Part shown: positions 19,261 through 27,409 of the stretch, piece by piece
Numbering within the stretch: position 1 is the first letter of the stretch
How the letters are laid out: every line of letters begins with the position of its first letter
Notes under the pieces: generated by a model
Told to the model about the DNA's origin: nothing
The model's input: the letters and a program-made list of their open reading frames with translations, nothing else
Database searches by the model: none
Made by a program: the position numbers and the translations under genes
Origin: Paenibacillus sp. PL2-23
Lineage (GTDB): Bacteria > Bacillota > Bacilli > Paenibacillales > Paenibacillaceae
Length of the DNA: 64,000 nt
Assembly (NCBI RefSeq): GCF_040834005.1
Contig: NZ_CP162129.1
Span: forward strand, 3,310,001-3,374,000
Direction: 5' to 3'

Positions 19261-20139
19261 TTATGTTTGGCGCGAGCCGCGATTTGCGGCATGCCCCGCA
19301 GCGACAGCCTTCAGCCGCTCAGCCACCGTCATGTCGACGGAACACATTCCCAGCTCACCATGAAAGGCAATCCCTCCACGCTCGCCATGGAAGTCGGAGC
19401 CCCCTGTAGCCAGCACGCCATAACGATCGGCAAGCTCCCCGTATCGACGCTCCTCTGCTTCCCCATGATCGGAATGGAAGATTTCAAGACCGTCCGCCCC
19501 GCTCCCGAGCAGCTCCTCGACAAGCGCGTCGCGGCTGTACAGGCCCGGATGCGCGATAACGCTGGCGCCGCCGGCCTCGCGAATCCAGGTTAACGCCTCA
19601 AGCGGATGCACCTTCGGCACCTGCACGTACGCAGCACCGCCAGAGCCGAGAAGCCGGTCGAACGCCTCATTCATGTTGCTTACGACGCCAAGCCGAATGA
19701 GGGCCTCGGCGAAATGCGGCCGTCCGATGCTCCCTTCCTTGCCTCGCGACGCGGCGGCGCTTCTCACATCATCGAACGTGATGGGAATGCCCAGGCCTTG
19801 CAGCTTGGCAAGCAACAGCTCATTGCGGCTCTCGCGAGTCCCGCCCACGCTGGCCAGTCGCTCCAGCCAGACGGGATCATTGTTGTCCGTATAATAGGCC
19901 AGCACATGAATGTCGCAGCCGTCCGCGACCGTGCTCAGCTCCACGCCGGGAACAACCGTTATGCAGATTCTTGCGCCCTCCAGCAACGCCTCCGGCACGC
20001 CGGCGACTGTGTCATGATCCGTAATCGCCACCGCAGCCAGCCCAGCAGCCTTTGCCCTGCGGACGACCTCAGCCGGTGTATGCCGTCCGTCCGAGGCAGT
20101 CGTATGCGTGTGCAGATCCGCTCGCCTCGCTATAACCAT
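19261..20139 (-). CDS. PHP-domain phosphoesterase (YciV/RNase AM-like)
   Basis: 292-residue polymerase-and-histidinol-phosphatase domain. Metal ligands: DLHTHTTASDG near the N-terminus, ITDHDTVAG, a Glu in VVPGVELS, HPGLYS and SDFHGE. The best-known relative, E. coli YciV (RNase AM), is a 5'-3' exonuclease acting on short RNAs and 3',5'-bisphosphonucleotides; that function is inferred here. AAAGGA precedes the ATG, which lies within the last codons of the LysR gene (10 bp overlap), so the two are cotranscribed. Confidence 0.85.
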   Translation of the reverse strand: MVIARRADLHTHTTASDGRHTPAEVVRRAKAAGLAAVAITDHDTVAGVPEALLEGARICITVVPGVELSTVADGCDIHVLAYYTDNNDPVWLERLASVGGTRESRNELLLAKLQGLGIPITFDDVRSAAASRGKEGSIGRPHFAEALIRLGVVSNMNEAFDRLLGSGGAAYVQVPKVHPLEALTWIREAGGASVIAHPGLYSRDALVEELLGSGADGLEIFHSDHGEAEERRYGELADRYGVLATGGSDFHGERGGIAFHGELGMCSVDMTVAERLKAVAAGHAANRGSRQT

Positions 20140-21041
20140 TGGTGCAGATCCTTTTCGCGCAGGAAGGTCAGGAAGGTGACGGCGGAAATGGGCAGCAGCG
20201 CGGATTTCAAATAAATGGAATAGAACTCCCGCTGGAATTTGGAGTCGGTTATTTTGACCAGCTTAATCAAGCCAAGAGCCACCTCGTGCTTCACGGACGA
20301 GGAGGACAGGAAGGAAATGCCGAGACCCGCCTCCACTGCGGATTTGATTGCGCCTGTGCTGCCCAGCTCCATCACGACATTCAGCGAGGCCGGGTCCATG
20401 TTTTTTTTCTTCAGCTGCTCCTCCATGACAAGCCGCGTGCCCGACCCCTGCTCTCGCAGCACAAATGGATATTGAAGCGCCTCCTCCAAGGTGACAGCAG
20501 GCTGATCCGCGAGGGGATGGCCCTTGGGCACGACAAGCATCAGCTCGTCGCTCATCACGGCTTCCATATGCATGTCGGGATGGTTGACCGGCGCTTCGAT
20601 CAGGCCGAAATTAAGCTGATGGTTCAGGATTTCCTCCATAATCTGCGCGGTATTCATTACCTTCATACTGATTGTAATATGGGGATACTCCTGTCCGAAC
20701 GGTCCCAGCAGCCGGGGCAATATATATTCCCCGATCGTCAGGCTGGAGCCGAGCTGGAGCCTGCCCTTCAGCTGCTTCGTGAACGTTGACATGGCCTGGT
20801 CCGTATCGCGGATCAGCTCGATGCTGCTCTTGGCGTATGGCATAAGCGCGCGGCCCGCTTCTGTCAGGTCAATGCGCTTGGTGGAGCGCTGAAGCAGCTT
20901 GGTGCCAAAATAATCCTCCAGGGACTGGACCTGCATCGTCACGGCGGGCTGCGTCATATGAAGCGCTTGCGCGGCCGCGGAGAAGCTGCCCCTCTCAGCC
21001 ACGGTATAAAAAATATGCAATTGATGAAAGTTAAGCGCCAT
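20130..21041 (-). CDS. LysR-family transcriptional regulator (CysL/YeiE-like)
   Basis: 303 residues from MALNFHQLHIFY (ATG 21041, AAAGGA upstream). N-terminal winged helix-turn-helix with GSFSAAAQALHMTQPAVTMQ and GTKLLQR, followed by a LysR effector domain (about 90-295) containing EYILPRLL and VLREQGSGTR. The pattern resembles CysL/CbbR-type regulators, but the target cannot be assigned. The only gene it shares a transcript with is the PHP gene downstream. Confidence 0.88.
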   Translation of the reverse strand: MALNFHQLHIFYTVAERGSFSAAAQALHMTQPAVTMQVQSLEDYFGTKLLQRSTKRIDLTEAGRALMPYAKSSIELIRDTDQAMSTFTKQLKGRLQLGSSLTIGEYILPRLLGPFGQEYPHITISMKVMNTAQIMEEILNHQLNFGLIEAPVNHPDMHMEAVMSDELMLVVPKGHPLADQPAVTLEEALQYPFVLREQGSGTRLVMEEQLKKKNMDPASLNVVMELGSTGAIKSAVEAGLGISFLSSSSVKHEVALGLIKLVKITDSKFQREFYSIYLKSALLPISAVTFLTFLREKDLHQWL

Positions 21042-21121
21042 AGTCGATCCGTCCTTTCTATACACCGTATTATACAACAAACGGGAATCCGATGCAGGCC
21101 TAGTTCCAAGGTCCGCACAAA

Positions 21122-21152
21122 TAAGCGCATCCGCTCAGGAATGCGCTTTCCA
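21122..21152 (-). terminator. Probable terminator after the 152-codon unknown gene
   Basis: AAGCGCAT and ATGCGCTT arms with a ten-base loop; the following minus-strand tail is only weakly T-rich (ATTTG). Confidence 0.5.
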
Positions 21153-21192
21153 TCTAAATATTGCAATATATACCATATTCAATTACCGCCCT

Positions 21193-21630
21193 TTATCTCC
21201 GCTTCCTGCTGTTCTTCACGAGGGTCATGCGCCTGGAATGACGCAGCCAGGAATAATAGGACTTCAGGTCCCGCAGCTCGATCGTCTCGGACATACGCCC
21301 AAGGAAGGTGACGACAATCATCTTATGCAGCGGATTGCCCAGCAGGTCGCGATCTGTCAAGGAATCCGAAAACTCCGCAACAAATACAAGATCCTCGTCG
21401 ATGAGATAGACATCCTGCTCGTTGCGGTAATAAGGTTCGATTCGCCCCTTCTTCAAGCATTCCCATAGGAACTCCGCGATATCCTCGAAGCCGGTCTTTT
21501 GACTTTCAATCCGATCGTGCCAGCGACTCTTGGCGTGGTTGGTAATAATGACATCAACCACCTTCTTATCGCCCAGTTCAACATAAAACGACTCGTATGT
21601 ACTCCACCTTCTCGTCACTTTATCCTTCAT
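21193..21630 (-). CDS. Hypothetical protein with a DUF4258/BrnT-like pattern
   Basis: 145 residues from ATG 21630; GGAGGA lies about 12 bases upstream, and a TTG at 21651 is an alternative start. I do not recognise a named family. The segment ITNHAKSRWHDRI followed by a helix and FVAEFSDSL...MIVVTFLGRM resembles the small alpha/beta fold of DUF4258 and BrnT/RelE-like proteins, where a conserved His-Ala-x-x-Arg begins the domain. No antitoxin-like gene is adjacent. The C-terminus is basic (RHSRRMTLVKNSRKRR). Confidence 0.6.
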   Translation of the reverse strand: MKDKVTRRWSTYESFYVELGDKKVVDVIITNHAKSRWHDRIESQKTGFEDIAEFLWECLKKGRIEPYYRNEQDVYLIDEDLVFVAEFSDSLTDRDLLGNPLHKMIVVTFLGRMSETIELRDLKSYYSWLRHSRRMTLVKNSRKRR

Positions 21631-21764
21631 ATGGCAACCTACTCCTCCCAAGGAACCAGGGCTTTTATCCTATCTATCTATTCCCCATTCTACCATGATT
21701 GTCCGATATTTCAACAATAAAATAAAGACAGGCCATTTATGTTTATATTTGGTATTAATGGCCG

Positions 21765-21810
21765 AAAGAAAAAGACCTCCCTAACGTCTTAACGACGCCG
21801 GGAAGCCTTT
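21765..21810 (-). terminator. Terminator after ylbG
   Basis: On the minus strand a hairpin (GGCTTCCC with an inner GTC/GAC stem pairing to GGGAGGTC) is followed by TCTTTTTCTTTC. The stem has one or two mismatches. Confidence 0.65.
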
Positions 21811-21834
21811 GGTTACAACATTCAGCCAAAAAAA

Positions 21835-22098
21835 TTATAAACTGTAAAATCTCGTTTTGTCTTCGCTGTCCTTGCTGTATTCAGTCGGTATCTCGGCGCG
21901 GAAGGATCTTTCGACTTTGCGCACGTATGACAGCCGGCTCATCTGCTTCAGCGATTCCTCCACCTTGTCGGCGTTCATATACATCACCACGTAATGCAGC
22001 TTCCTGGACATATAATGAACAGTTCCGAAACGCTCCAGCGCCCTGGCCGCCTTCAGATCGCTAACCCATACAATAAATCCCGTTCGATCCGGTAACAT
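21835..22098 (-). CDS. ylbG: YlbG family protein (DUF2129)
   Basis: 87 residues with the conserved RTGFIVWVSDLKAAR start, GTVHYMSRKLHYVVMYM and the YVRKVERSFRAEIPTEYS end. Function is unknown; B. subtilis also has ylbG immediately downstream of ylbF (ricF), as here with a 41 bp gap. AGGAG lies eight bases before the ATG. A terminator follows. Confidence 0.92.
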   Translation of the reverse strand: MLPDRTGFIVWVSDLKAARALERFGTVHYMSRKLHYVVMYMNADKVEESLKQMSRLSYVRKVERSFRAEIPTEYSKDSEDKTRFYSL

Positions 22099-22139
22099 CT
22101 CCCACTCTCCTCTTCCCTCCGGCTCGCCCGCGCAGCCTG

Positions 22140-22604
22140 CTAGCCGCAGCCTCCGCTGCCGCAGCCGCCTCCGACATTCCGTTCATTGCCCGGCACCTTG
22201 ATGAGATCGGACACGGACTCCGCGATCAGCCTGGACACCTCATACAGCATATCGTCCACCGTCTGCTCCGCTGCCTTGAATCTGCTGACGCACTCCACTT
22301 CCGCCAGCTGATTCTGGATCAGCTTCACCTTATCCTTGGCTTCATGGTAGCTGGGATGAAATCGTCCGAATCGCTGGCACTCCTCGAACAATTCCTTGGC
22401 TTTGGCGAATTGGCTCTGCAGCGCCTTCACCTCGGCACTTCCCTCCACGACGGACTTCCAATATAAATATTCGGCCACCTCGGCCGACTGATTAATCCAA
22501 TCTCCCAGCTCGTAAGCGGACAGAAGCAGCGATCCCATATCGAGCGAAGATCTTGCGCCATCCTCCTGAGCCGCCCCTGCTTGACTTGATTCGGCAACCG
22601 GCAT
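22140..22604 (-). CDS. ricF: RicF (YlbF) regulator of biofilm, competence and sporulation
   Basis: Subunit of the RicA-RicF-RicT complex, which carries Fe-S clusters and promotes RNase Y-dependent mRNA processing. 154 residues, helical (about 25-130), with FEECQRFGRFHPSYHEAKDK. The C-terminus ends in a cysteine motif GGGCGSGGCG, which fits the cluster-ligating role reported for RicF. Ribosome site AAAGAGGTG. RicA and RicT are not in this window. Confidence 0.9.
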   Translation of the reverse strand: MPVAESSQAGAAQEDGARSSLDMGSLLLSAYELGDWINQSAEVAEYLYWKSVVEGSAEVKALQSQFAKAKELFEECQRFGRFHPSYHEAKDKVKLIQNQLAEVECVSRFKAAEQTVDDMLYEVSRLIAESVSDLIKVPGNERNVGGGCGSGGCG

Positions 22605-22676
22605 GGATCCACCTCTTTCCTATTCGCTTGCTACTACAATATCATAACATATACCCCTCGCCAATAGAAAAACACA

Positions 22677-24626
22677 TTATGTGGATAGCCCGTTAGGAAG
22701 CAGCAGCCTCATCTCCTCCCACATATCCGGAGTCAACCTGCTCTTCTCCGGACGGTCGCCGCTGACCATGCGGCCGGTCACCGCCCACTCTCGCCCCCGC
22801 TGCTCCACCTGCTCGGGAACAAAGGCCTGCAGCTCTCCGTTCAAGCGCAGCTGAACAGCGGTCTGCAGCGCAACGGCCTGCTGCATAAACGCTTTGCGGG
22901 TGGAATCGTGATAGCTTCGCATTTCATTCCACCACGCGGCAGGAACCTGCTCGATGCCGGGCAGCAGCACCACCTCCGTCTCCTCCTGTACGAGTCCGTA
23001 CTGGTGCAGTGCGATGGGCTCAAGCAGCAGACGGATGGACGGCTCTGAAGGGGGAATCGGAGCGGAATCCCCATCCGTATGGGGCAGAGGCGGATAGCTG
23101 GGCCGCGCTGCCGGCGAGCCGCTGACACCGATGACTCCTTTGCGTGGAGGATAACCCGACTTCTGCAGCAGCCTCCTGATTTCAGTGACCGAATCGCCGG
23201 GGACAATAAAGTCCAAACCGCCAATCTCCTGGAGAGGCAGCCCGTACACTTCCTTTATCGCCTTCACATGCCGGGCCATCTCCTGGGAATCACAGCGCAG
23301 CAGCGTAACCGCCTGGAAGGCAAATCGGCAGGCCTTGTCCGTCCACTCGCGAAGCAGCGACTGTACATGGAGGGAGCAGGACTCCTCCCCGCTTGCCTCC
23401 GCAAGGAATTGCTCCAGCCCCTCCCTCGTTCGCCCCTGCTCCAGGGCATTGGAGACCGCGGCCTGCGTTAGTCGATAGAGAACAGGCTCCTCCGCGTTCT
23501 GCCGCTCGCCAAGCAGCTCCAGCTCCCATCGGATTGTATAGCGGCACCCCGGCGGCACCCAAATGTCCCCGTTAGGCTGCACCATAATAGGCTCCGTGTC
23601 TGAAGCGCTTGAGAAGCGCCGCCGCTTGAATAACGATTCACAAGGGTCAGTGTCGGCTAATCCCAGCTCCATCCATCCAAGCTCATGAAACAATCGTGTC
23701 CAGCTCGGCATCGTCGTCGAAGCCGCGTCTGCCTCTGCGAGCAGCGTCTCGGCTTGCTGAACGCTACACCACTCTTCCGTCGGCGCGTTGAGCAGAACGC
23801 CCGCGGCAAGCGCCTCAGCGCCAACCAAACGGAACAGGACAGAGCATACCCAGTCCTGCAGCTCACGTTCCCGCTGCTCCTCCGTCATTGCTGACCATAT
23901 GCCCAGCCGCCTCATATCCAGCTCAAGGCGATCCTCCCCCTTGCTCAGCAGCCCCAGCTCGGAGCATGCCGTCAGAGCGAAGGCCGTCCCCAGGGAATAA
24001 TGCTCCTTGTGCATCCACTCCAAAGGAAAAGCGTTTAGCCTGCTTTCGTCAAGCTGCAGCGCTTCATCCAGCCTGGCAGCTGTTTTTTTGGGCAGCAGCC
24101 CCTTAGCTGTATAGGAGCTGTCCGCCTTGGCCAGCGCCGCCATGGCATATAGAAGCCTCCGGCCAAACGGCTCCTTGGGGGAGCCCTCTGCCGCAGACCT
24201 TGCGCGTGACGCTGCCGGAGCCAGCTGGACCGGCAACAGTACCCCCAGCCAAACGGCGTAGCAGTCGGCAGGAACCCCGTACAGCCGCTCGCCCCACAGC
24301 TTCTGCACCGCCACCAGGAAGCCGGCCCTCTCCAGCCCCCTGATGGCGATTCTGCACTCTGCGCCCGCCATGCCCGTATGCTCGCGAAGCGTCTGGAGCA
24401 GCTTCTCCTCGGTTACCGCCTCCGCGCCGAGCCGCAGCAGAATCGTCTTCAGAGCCGTTGACGCGTATGCCGGCAGCCCATTGATCGCCGATGCCGCGCA
24501 GTCGCGATCCTTGACAGCCTCCAGCCATGTCAGCCCCCTCTCCGCCGCAGGCCTCCAGAGCGGCTGCCGGAGAAGCGCCTCCTGCCTCTCCCTGCTCATC
24601 CTGGTCTCAAGCTGCCGCGTATTCAT
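22677..24626 (-). CDS. Helicase-associated protein, partner of XPB-type helicase (PF13625-like domain)
   Basis: 649 residues from ATG 24626, whose ATGA overlaps the helicase stop. The N-terminal half is helical and poorly conserved, with winged-helix-like segments; about residues 345-500 match the XPB/Ssl2 N-terminal-type domain (IMVQPNGDIWVPP...VLYRLTQAAVSNALEQG). Actinobacteria have a comparable protein beside their XPB helicase (the Rv0861c-Rv0862c pair). The function is unknown; a role as subunit or nuclease-recruiting factor in DNA repair is inference. A short CACATAATGTG-T5 element over the stop codon may terminate transcription. Confidence 0.75.
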   Translation of the reverse strand: MNTRQLETRMSRERQEALLRQPLWRPAAERGLTWLEAVKDRDCAASAINGLPAYASTALKTILLRLGAEAVTEEKLLQTLREHTGMAGAECRIAIRGLERAGFLVAVQKLWGERLYGVPADCYAVWLGVLLPVQLAPAASRARSAAEGSPKEPFGRRLLYAMAALAKADSSYTAKGLLPKKTAARLDEALQLDESRLNAFPLEWMHKEHYSLGTAFALTACSELGLLSKGEDRLELDMRRLGIWSAMTEEQRERELQDWVCSVLFRLVGAEALAAGVLLNAPTEEWCSVQQAETLLAEADAASTTMPSWTRLFHELGWMELGLADTDPCESLFKRRRFSSASDTEPIMVQPNGDIWVPPGCRYTIRWELELLGERQNAEEPVLYRLTQAAVSNALEQGRTREGLEQFLAEASGEESCSLHVQSLLREWTDKACRFAFQAVTLLRCDSQEMARHVKAIKEVYGLPLQEIGGLDFIVPGDSVTEIRRLLQKSGYPPRKGVIGVSGSPAARPSYPPLPHTDGDSAPIPPSEPSIRLLLEPIALHQYGLVQEETEVVLLPGIEQVPAAWWNEMRSYHDSTRKAFMQQAVALQTAVQLRLNGELQAFVPEQVEQRGREWAVTGRMVSGDRPEKSRLTPDMWEEMRLLLPNGLST

Positions 24627-26335
24627 CCTTGCGCCGCCTCCTTCGATTGAACTGAACTCCCGCACCCAACGCCGTCACCGGGCAGCGGAAGCTGTATGTA
24701 GTCGTAGCCCTGCTCCAGCATAAACATCTGCCGCTTCAGAGCGAACTCGGTCTCCTTCGTCCCTTCGGTCACAAGCGTGTAGAACCAGGCTTCATTGCTT
24801 CCTGATTTCGGTCTTAGGAGACGTCCAACTCGCTGCGCCTCCTCTTGCCTGGAGCCAAAGCTTCCTGACAGCTGAATCGCCACTGCCGCGTCCGGCAGAT
24901 CGATTGCGAGATTGGCCACCTTCGATACCACAAGCACATGATGCTGTCCCGAACGGAAGGCCTCATACAGCCTCAGCCGCTCCTCTTGCGGCGTTTCCCC
25001 CGTAAGGAGCGGCGCATTCAGCTCGCCGGCCACTGTCTTTAATTGATTCAGATATTGTCCTATGACCAGCGTCGGCTTGTCCCGATGCCTCCTCAGCAGC
25101 TCGCGGACAACGGGCAGCTTGTTCCCGTTCTCGGCTGCAATCCGCAGCTTGGAGCGAGGCGCTGCGCTCACATAGCTGTCCCGCTGCCCATCCGCTAATG
25201 GAATACGAATCTCGGCGCAGCTGACCGTGGAGATGTAGGACTGCTCCTCCGCCAACTTCCAGTTCATAACATAATGCTTGGGACCGATCAGCGAATACAC
25301 ATCCTCCGCGCAGCCATCCTCGCGCACTAACGTTGCGGTCAGGCCCAGCCTTCGAGTCGCTTGAATCGACGCGGTCATCCGGAATACGGGAGCCGGCAGC
25401 AGATGAACCTCGTCGTAGATAATAAGCCCCCAGTCCCGTTCGTTGAACAGCCCCATATGCTTGTATGCGTCCGACTTCGTCTTGCGATAGGTTAACAGCT
25501 GGTAGGTTGCGATCGTGACCGGCTTCACCTGCTTCCCTTGGCCGCTGTATATGCCAACCGCCTCCGGCGCAAGCGTGGTCTTGTCCAGCAGCTCCTCCCG
25601 CCATTGCTCCGCGGAGGCTCGGCTTGCCGTCAGAATCAGCGTCTCCGCTCGCAGCTCCGCCATAGCCGCCGCTCCCACAATGGTTTTGCCGGTGCCGCAT
25701 GGCAGCACCACAACGCCGCTCCCTCCCGACGCTTCTCCGTCTGCCGAGAATTGCTGAACAGCCTCCCGCTGATAGGGCCGCAGCGCGAATGCCGCACCTC
25801 GCGCCGTCGTCGATCGAAGCGACACGTCCAGGGCCTGTCCGGCGTGATAGCCCGCGAGGTCGACTACATGATAGCCCAGCTTCGTCAGCTCTTGCTTGCA
25901 GACGCCGCGGCTCTCCCCCTTCAGAAGCCATTCCGTGTCGGAGCGATAAGCCTTCACCCAATCGTGAACGCCGCCCTTCAGCTTCAGCTGCTGAAGCAGG
26001 ATGGCTTCTCCGGACAAAACCAGCTCCGTGTCTTCTGTATACAGCTTCAGCTTGCCAAAGCGGCCAGCCCACAGCCGAACAGCATCCTCCGCCTGCATGG
26101 GAAGGCCATACCGCGCATGCTCCTTCAGCCGCCCTACGACTTCCTCGGCAGTCCAACCGGCGCTCAGCGCGTGCCATAACGTCATCGGCGTAATGCGGTA
26201 GGTATGCATCGATCCCACTCGCTTAACGGCCTCCGCAGATGCAAGCAGCAGCTCCCTGGCTGCCGCGGCAGGCAGTCGATCATCCAGCAGGATGGTCAAA
26301 TCAGATTGAATGATTAAGCTTGCCTCAGTCCCCAT
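24623..26335 (-). CDS. XPB/Ssl2-type DEAD/DEAH-box helicase
   Basis: 570-residue SF2 helicase related to eukaryotic and archaeal XPB. Residues 1-100 form a PF13625-like domain (LIIQSDLTILLDD). The helicase core shows VVVLPCGTGKTIVGAA near 205-220, YDEVHLLPAP near 305, LTATLVREDG with the XPB RED motif near 335, and QRVGRLLRPKSGS near 520. Bacterial XPB unwinds DNA 3'-5'; its cellular role is unsettled. It is translated together with the next gene and lies divergent from the nuclease lipoprotein. Confidence 0.9.
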   Translation of the reverse strand: MGTEASLIIQSDLTILLDDRLPAAAARELLLASAEAVKRVGSMHTYRITPMTLWHALSAGWTAEEVVGRLKEHARYGLPMQAEDAVRLWAGRFGKLKLYTEDTELVLSGEAILLQQLKLKGGVHDWVKAYRSDTEWLLKGESRGVCKQELTKLGYHVVDLAGYHAGQALDVSLRSTTARGAAFALRPYQREAVQQFSADGEASGGSGVVVLPCGTGKTIVGAAAMAELRAETLILTASRASAEQWREELLDKTTLAPEAVGIYSGQGKQVKPVTIATYQLLTYRKTKSDAYKHMGLFNERDWGLIIYDEVHLLPAPVFRMTASIQATRRLGLTATLVREDGCAEDVYSLIGPKHYVMNWKLAEEQSYISTVSCAEIRIPLADGQRDSYVSAAPRSKLRIAAENGNKLPVVRELLRRHRDKPTLVIGQYLNQLKTVAGELNAPLLTGETPQEERLRLYEAFRSGQHHVLVVSKVANLAIDLPDAAVAIQLSGSFGSRQEEAQRVGRLLRPKSGSNEAWFYTLVTEGTKETEFALKRQMFMLEQGYDYIQLPLPGDGVGCGSSVQSKEAAQG

Positions 26336-26446
26336 AACGGCACCTCACTTCACGGCCATTGCCGCTGTCTCACCCCTCAGTATGCTGGGATTTCCAGGAT
26401 TTTATCCCCCGGCTTGCAAACCGTTTCGATTATATGCGCAAATTAT

Positions 26447-26454
26447 GTTATAGT
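26447..26454 (+). promoter_or_regulatory. Possible extended -10 for the nuclease lipoprotein gene
   Basis: TGTTATAGT, an extended -10 (TGnTATAAT-like), lies about 50 bp before the ATG. No good -35 is present at 16-18 bp. Confidence 0.35.
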
Positions 26455-26502
26455 AGATAGGATTGTATCGGTTCATTTATTCGAGCTGGAGGCTTTACTT
26501 CG

Positions 26503-27360
26503 ATGAGACATACTTATATGCTTTTGCTGCTTATGCTCGCAATCCTGACGGCCGGTTGCTCCAATCTCTCTCTGCCAGCCGCCCCTTCCCTGAAGTCGGA
26601 TACATGGTATCCCGTGTCGGGCTTTGTTGACGGCGACACATTTAAAATTCAAGTAGGCGATGAGGACACCACCATTCGCATGCTCTATATCGATACGCCC
26701 GAAACGAAGAAGCCGAACACTCCCGTACAGCCCTTCGGCCCGGAGGCATCCGAATTTACGAAGCAGCGCTTGGAGCAGTCCGGCGAGGTCAAGCTGACAT
26801 TCGACAAGGAGCTGAAGGACATCTACGACCGCACACTTGCTGTTGTGGAGCTGAAGGACGGCAGCATCTTGAATGAATTGCTCCTGATGGAAGGCTTGGC
26901 GAAGGTTCTGATTGTAGAGCCCAATGTCAAGATGGAGAATGTGTACAAGCAGCTGGAGCAATCCGCCAAGCAAAGCGGGATCGGGATATGGCGTTCCGGC
27001 AAGGAAACCAGCCAGTCCGAGCTGCCAGCCAAGAAGGCGGCGTCGATAGGCCTGGAGATGAACGTGGACAAGGTCGCGGAGGTCGTGACAATCGTGAACA
27101 CGACATTCGAGCCCATCAATATGGAGGACTGGAAGCTGGTCAGCGTAAGAGGCAACCAGACGTACAGCTTTGAACCGTTCGAGCTGCCGGGCCAAGGCAA
27201 GCTGCTTATCATATCCGGCCTTAACGAACCAGCGCGCCTGGATGACAAGGCTCTCCGCCTGGAATGGGAAGTCGATAATGTATGGAATAACATGGAGAGC
27301 GATCCTGCAGAGCTGTATAATGAAAAAAATGAGCTTGTCGCCCTGTGGGAGGACAATTAA
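26503..27360 (+). CDS. Secreted lipoprotein: thermonuclease domain plus lamin-tail domain
   Basis: 285 residues. Lipoprotein signal with lipobox LTAGC (Cys19). Residues about 35-165 form a staphylococcal-nuclease fold: catalytic-type residues are visible in IRMLYIDTPETK (Arg, Asp, Thr, Glu) and YDRTLAVVEL (second Arg), plus DGDTFKI. Residues about 185-280 look like a lamin-tail domain (VTIVNTTFEPINMEDWKLV). It is predicted to be membrane-anchored and to cut DNA or RNA outside the cell, for nutrient scavenging or eDNA turnover. The last codons form one arm of the terminator. Confidence 0.85.
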   Translation: MRHTYMLLLLMLAILTAGCSNLSLPAAPSLKSDTWYPVSGFVDGDTFKIQVGDEDTTIRMLYIDTPETKKPNTPVQPFGPEASEFTKQRLEQSGEVKLTFDKELKDIYDRTLAVVELKDGSILNELLLMEGLAKVLIVEPNVKMENVYKQLEQSAKQSGIGIWRSGKETSQSELPAKKAASIGLEMNVDKVAEVVTIVNTTFEPINMEDWKLVSVRGNQTYSFEPFELPGQGKLLIISGLNEPARLDDKALRLEWEVDNVWNNMESDPAELYNEKNELVALWEDN

Positions 27361-27395
27361 TTGTCCCCCCGCAGCAGCGGCAAGCTCTTTTTTTT
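27331..27395 (+). terminator. Terminator overlapping the end of the nuclease gene
   Basis: GAGCTTG in the coding sequence pairs with CAAGCTC downstream, with an inner GGACAAT/ATTGTCC stem around the stop codon, then eight T residues. Confidence 0.85.
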
Positions 27396-27409
27396 GACCC
27401 GTACAGCGT

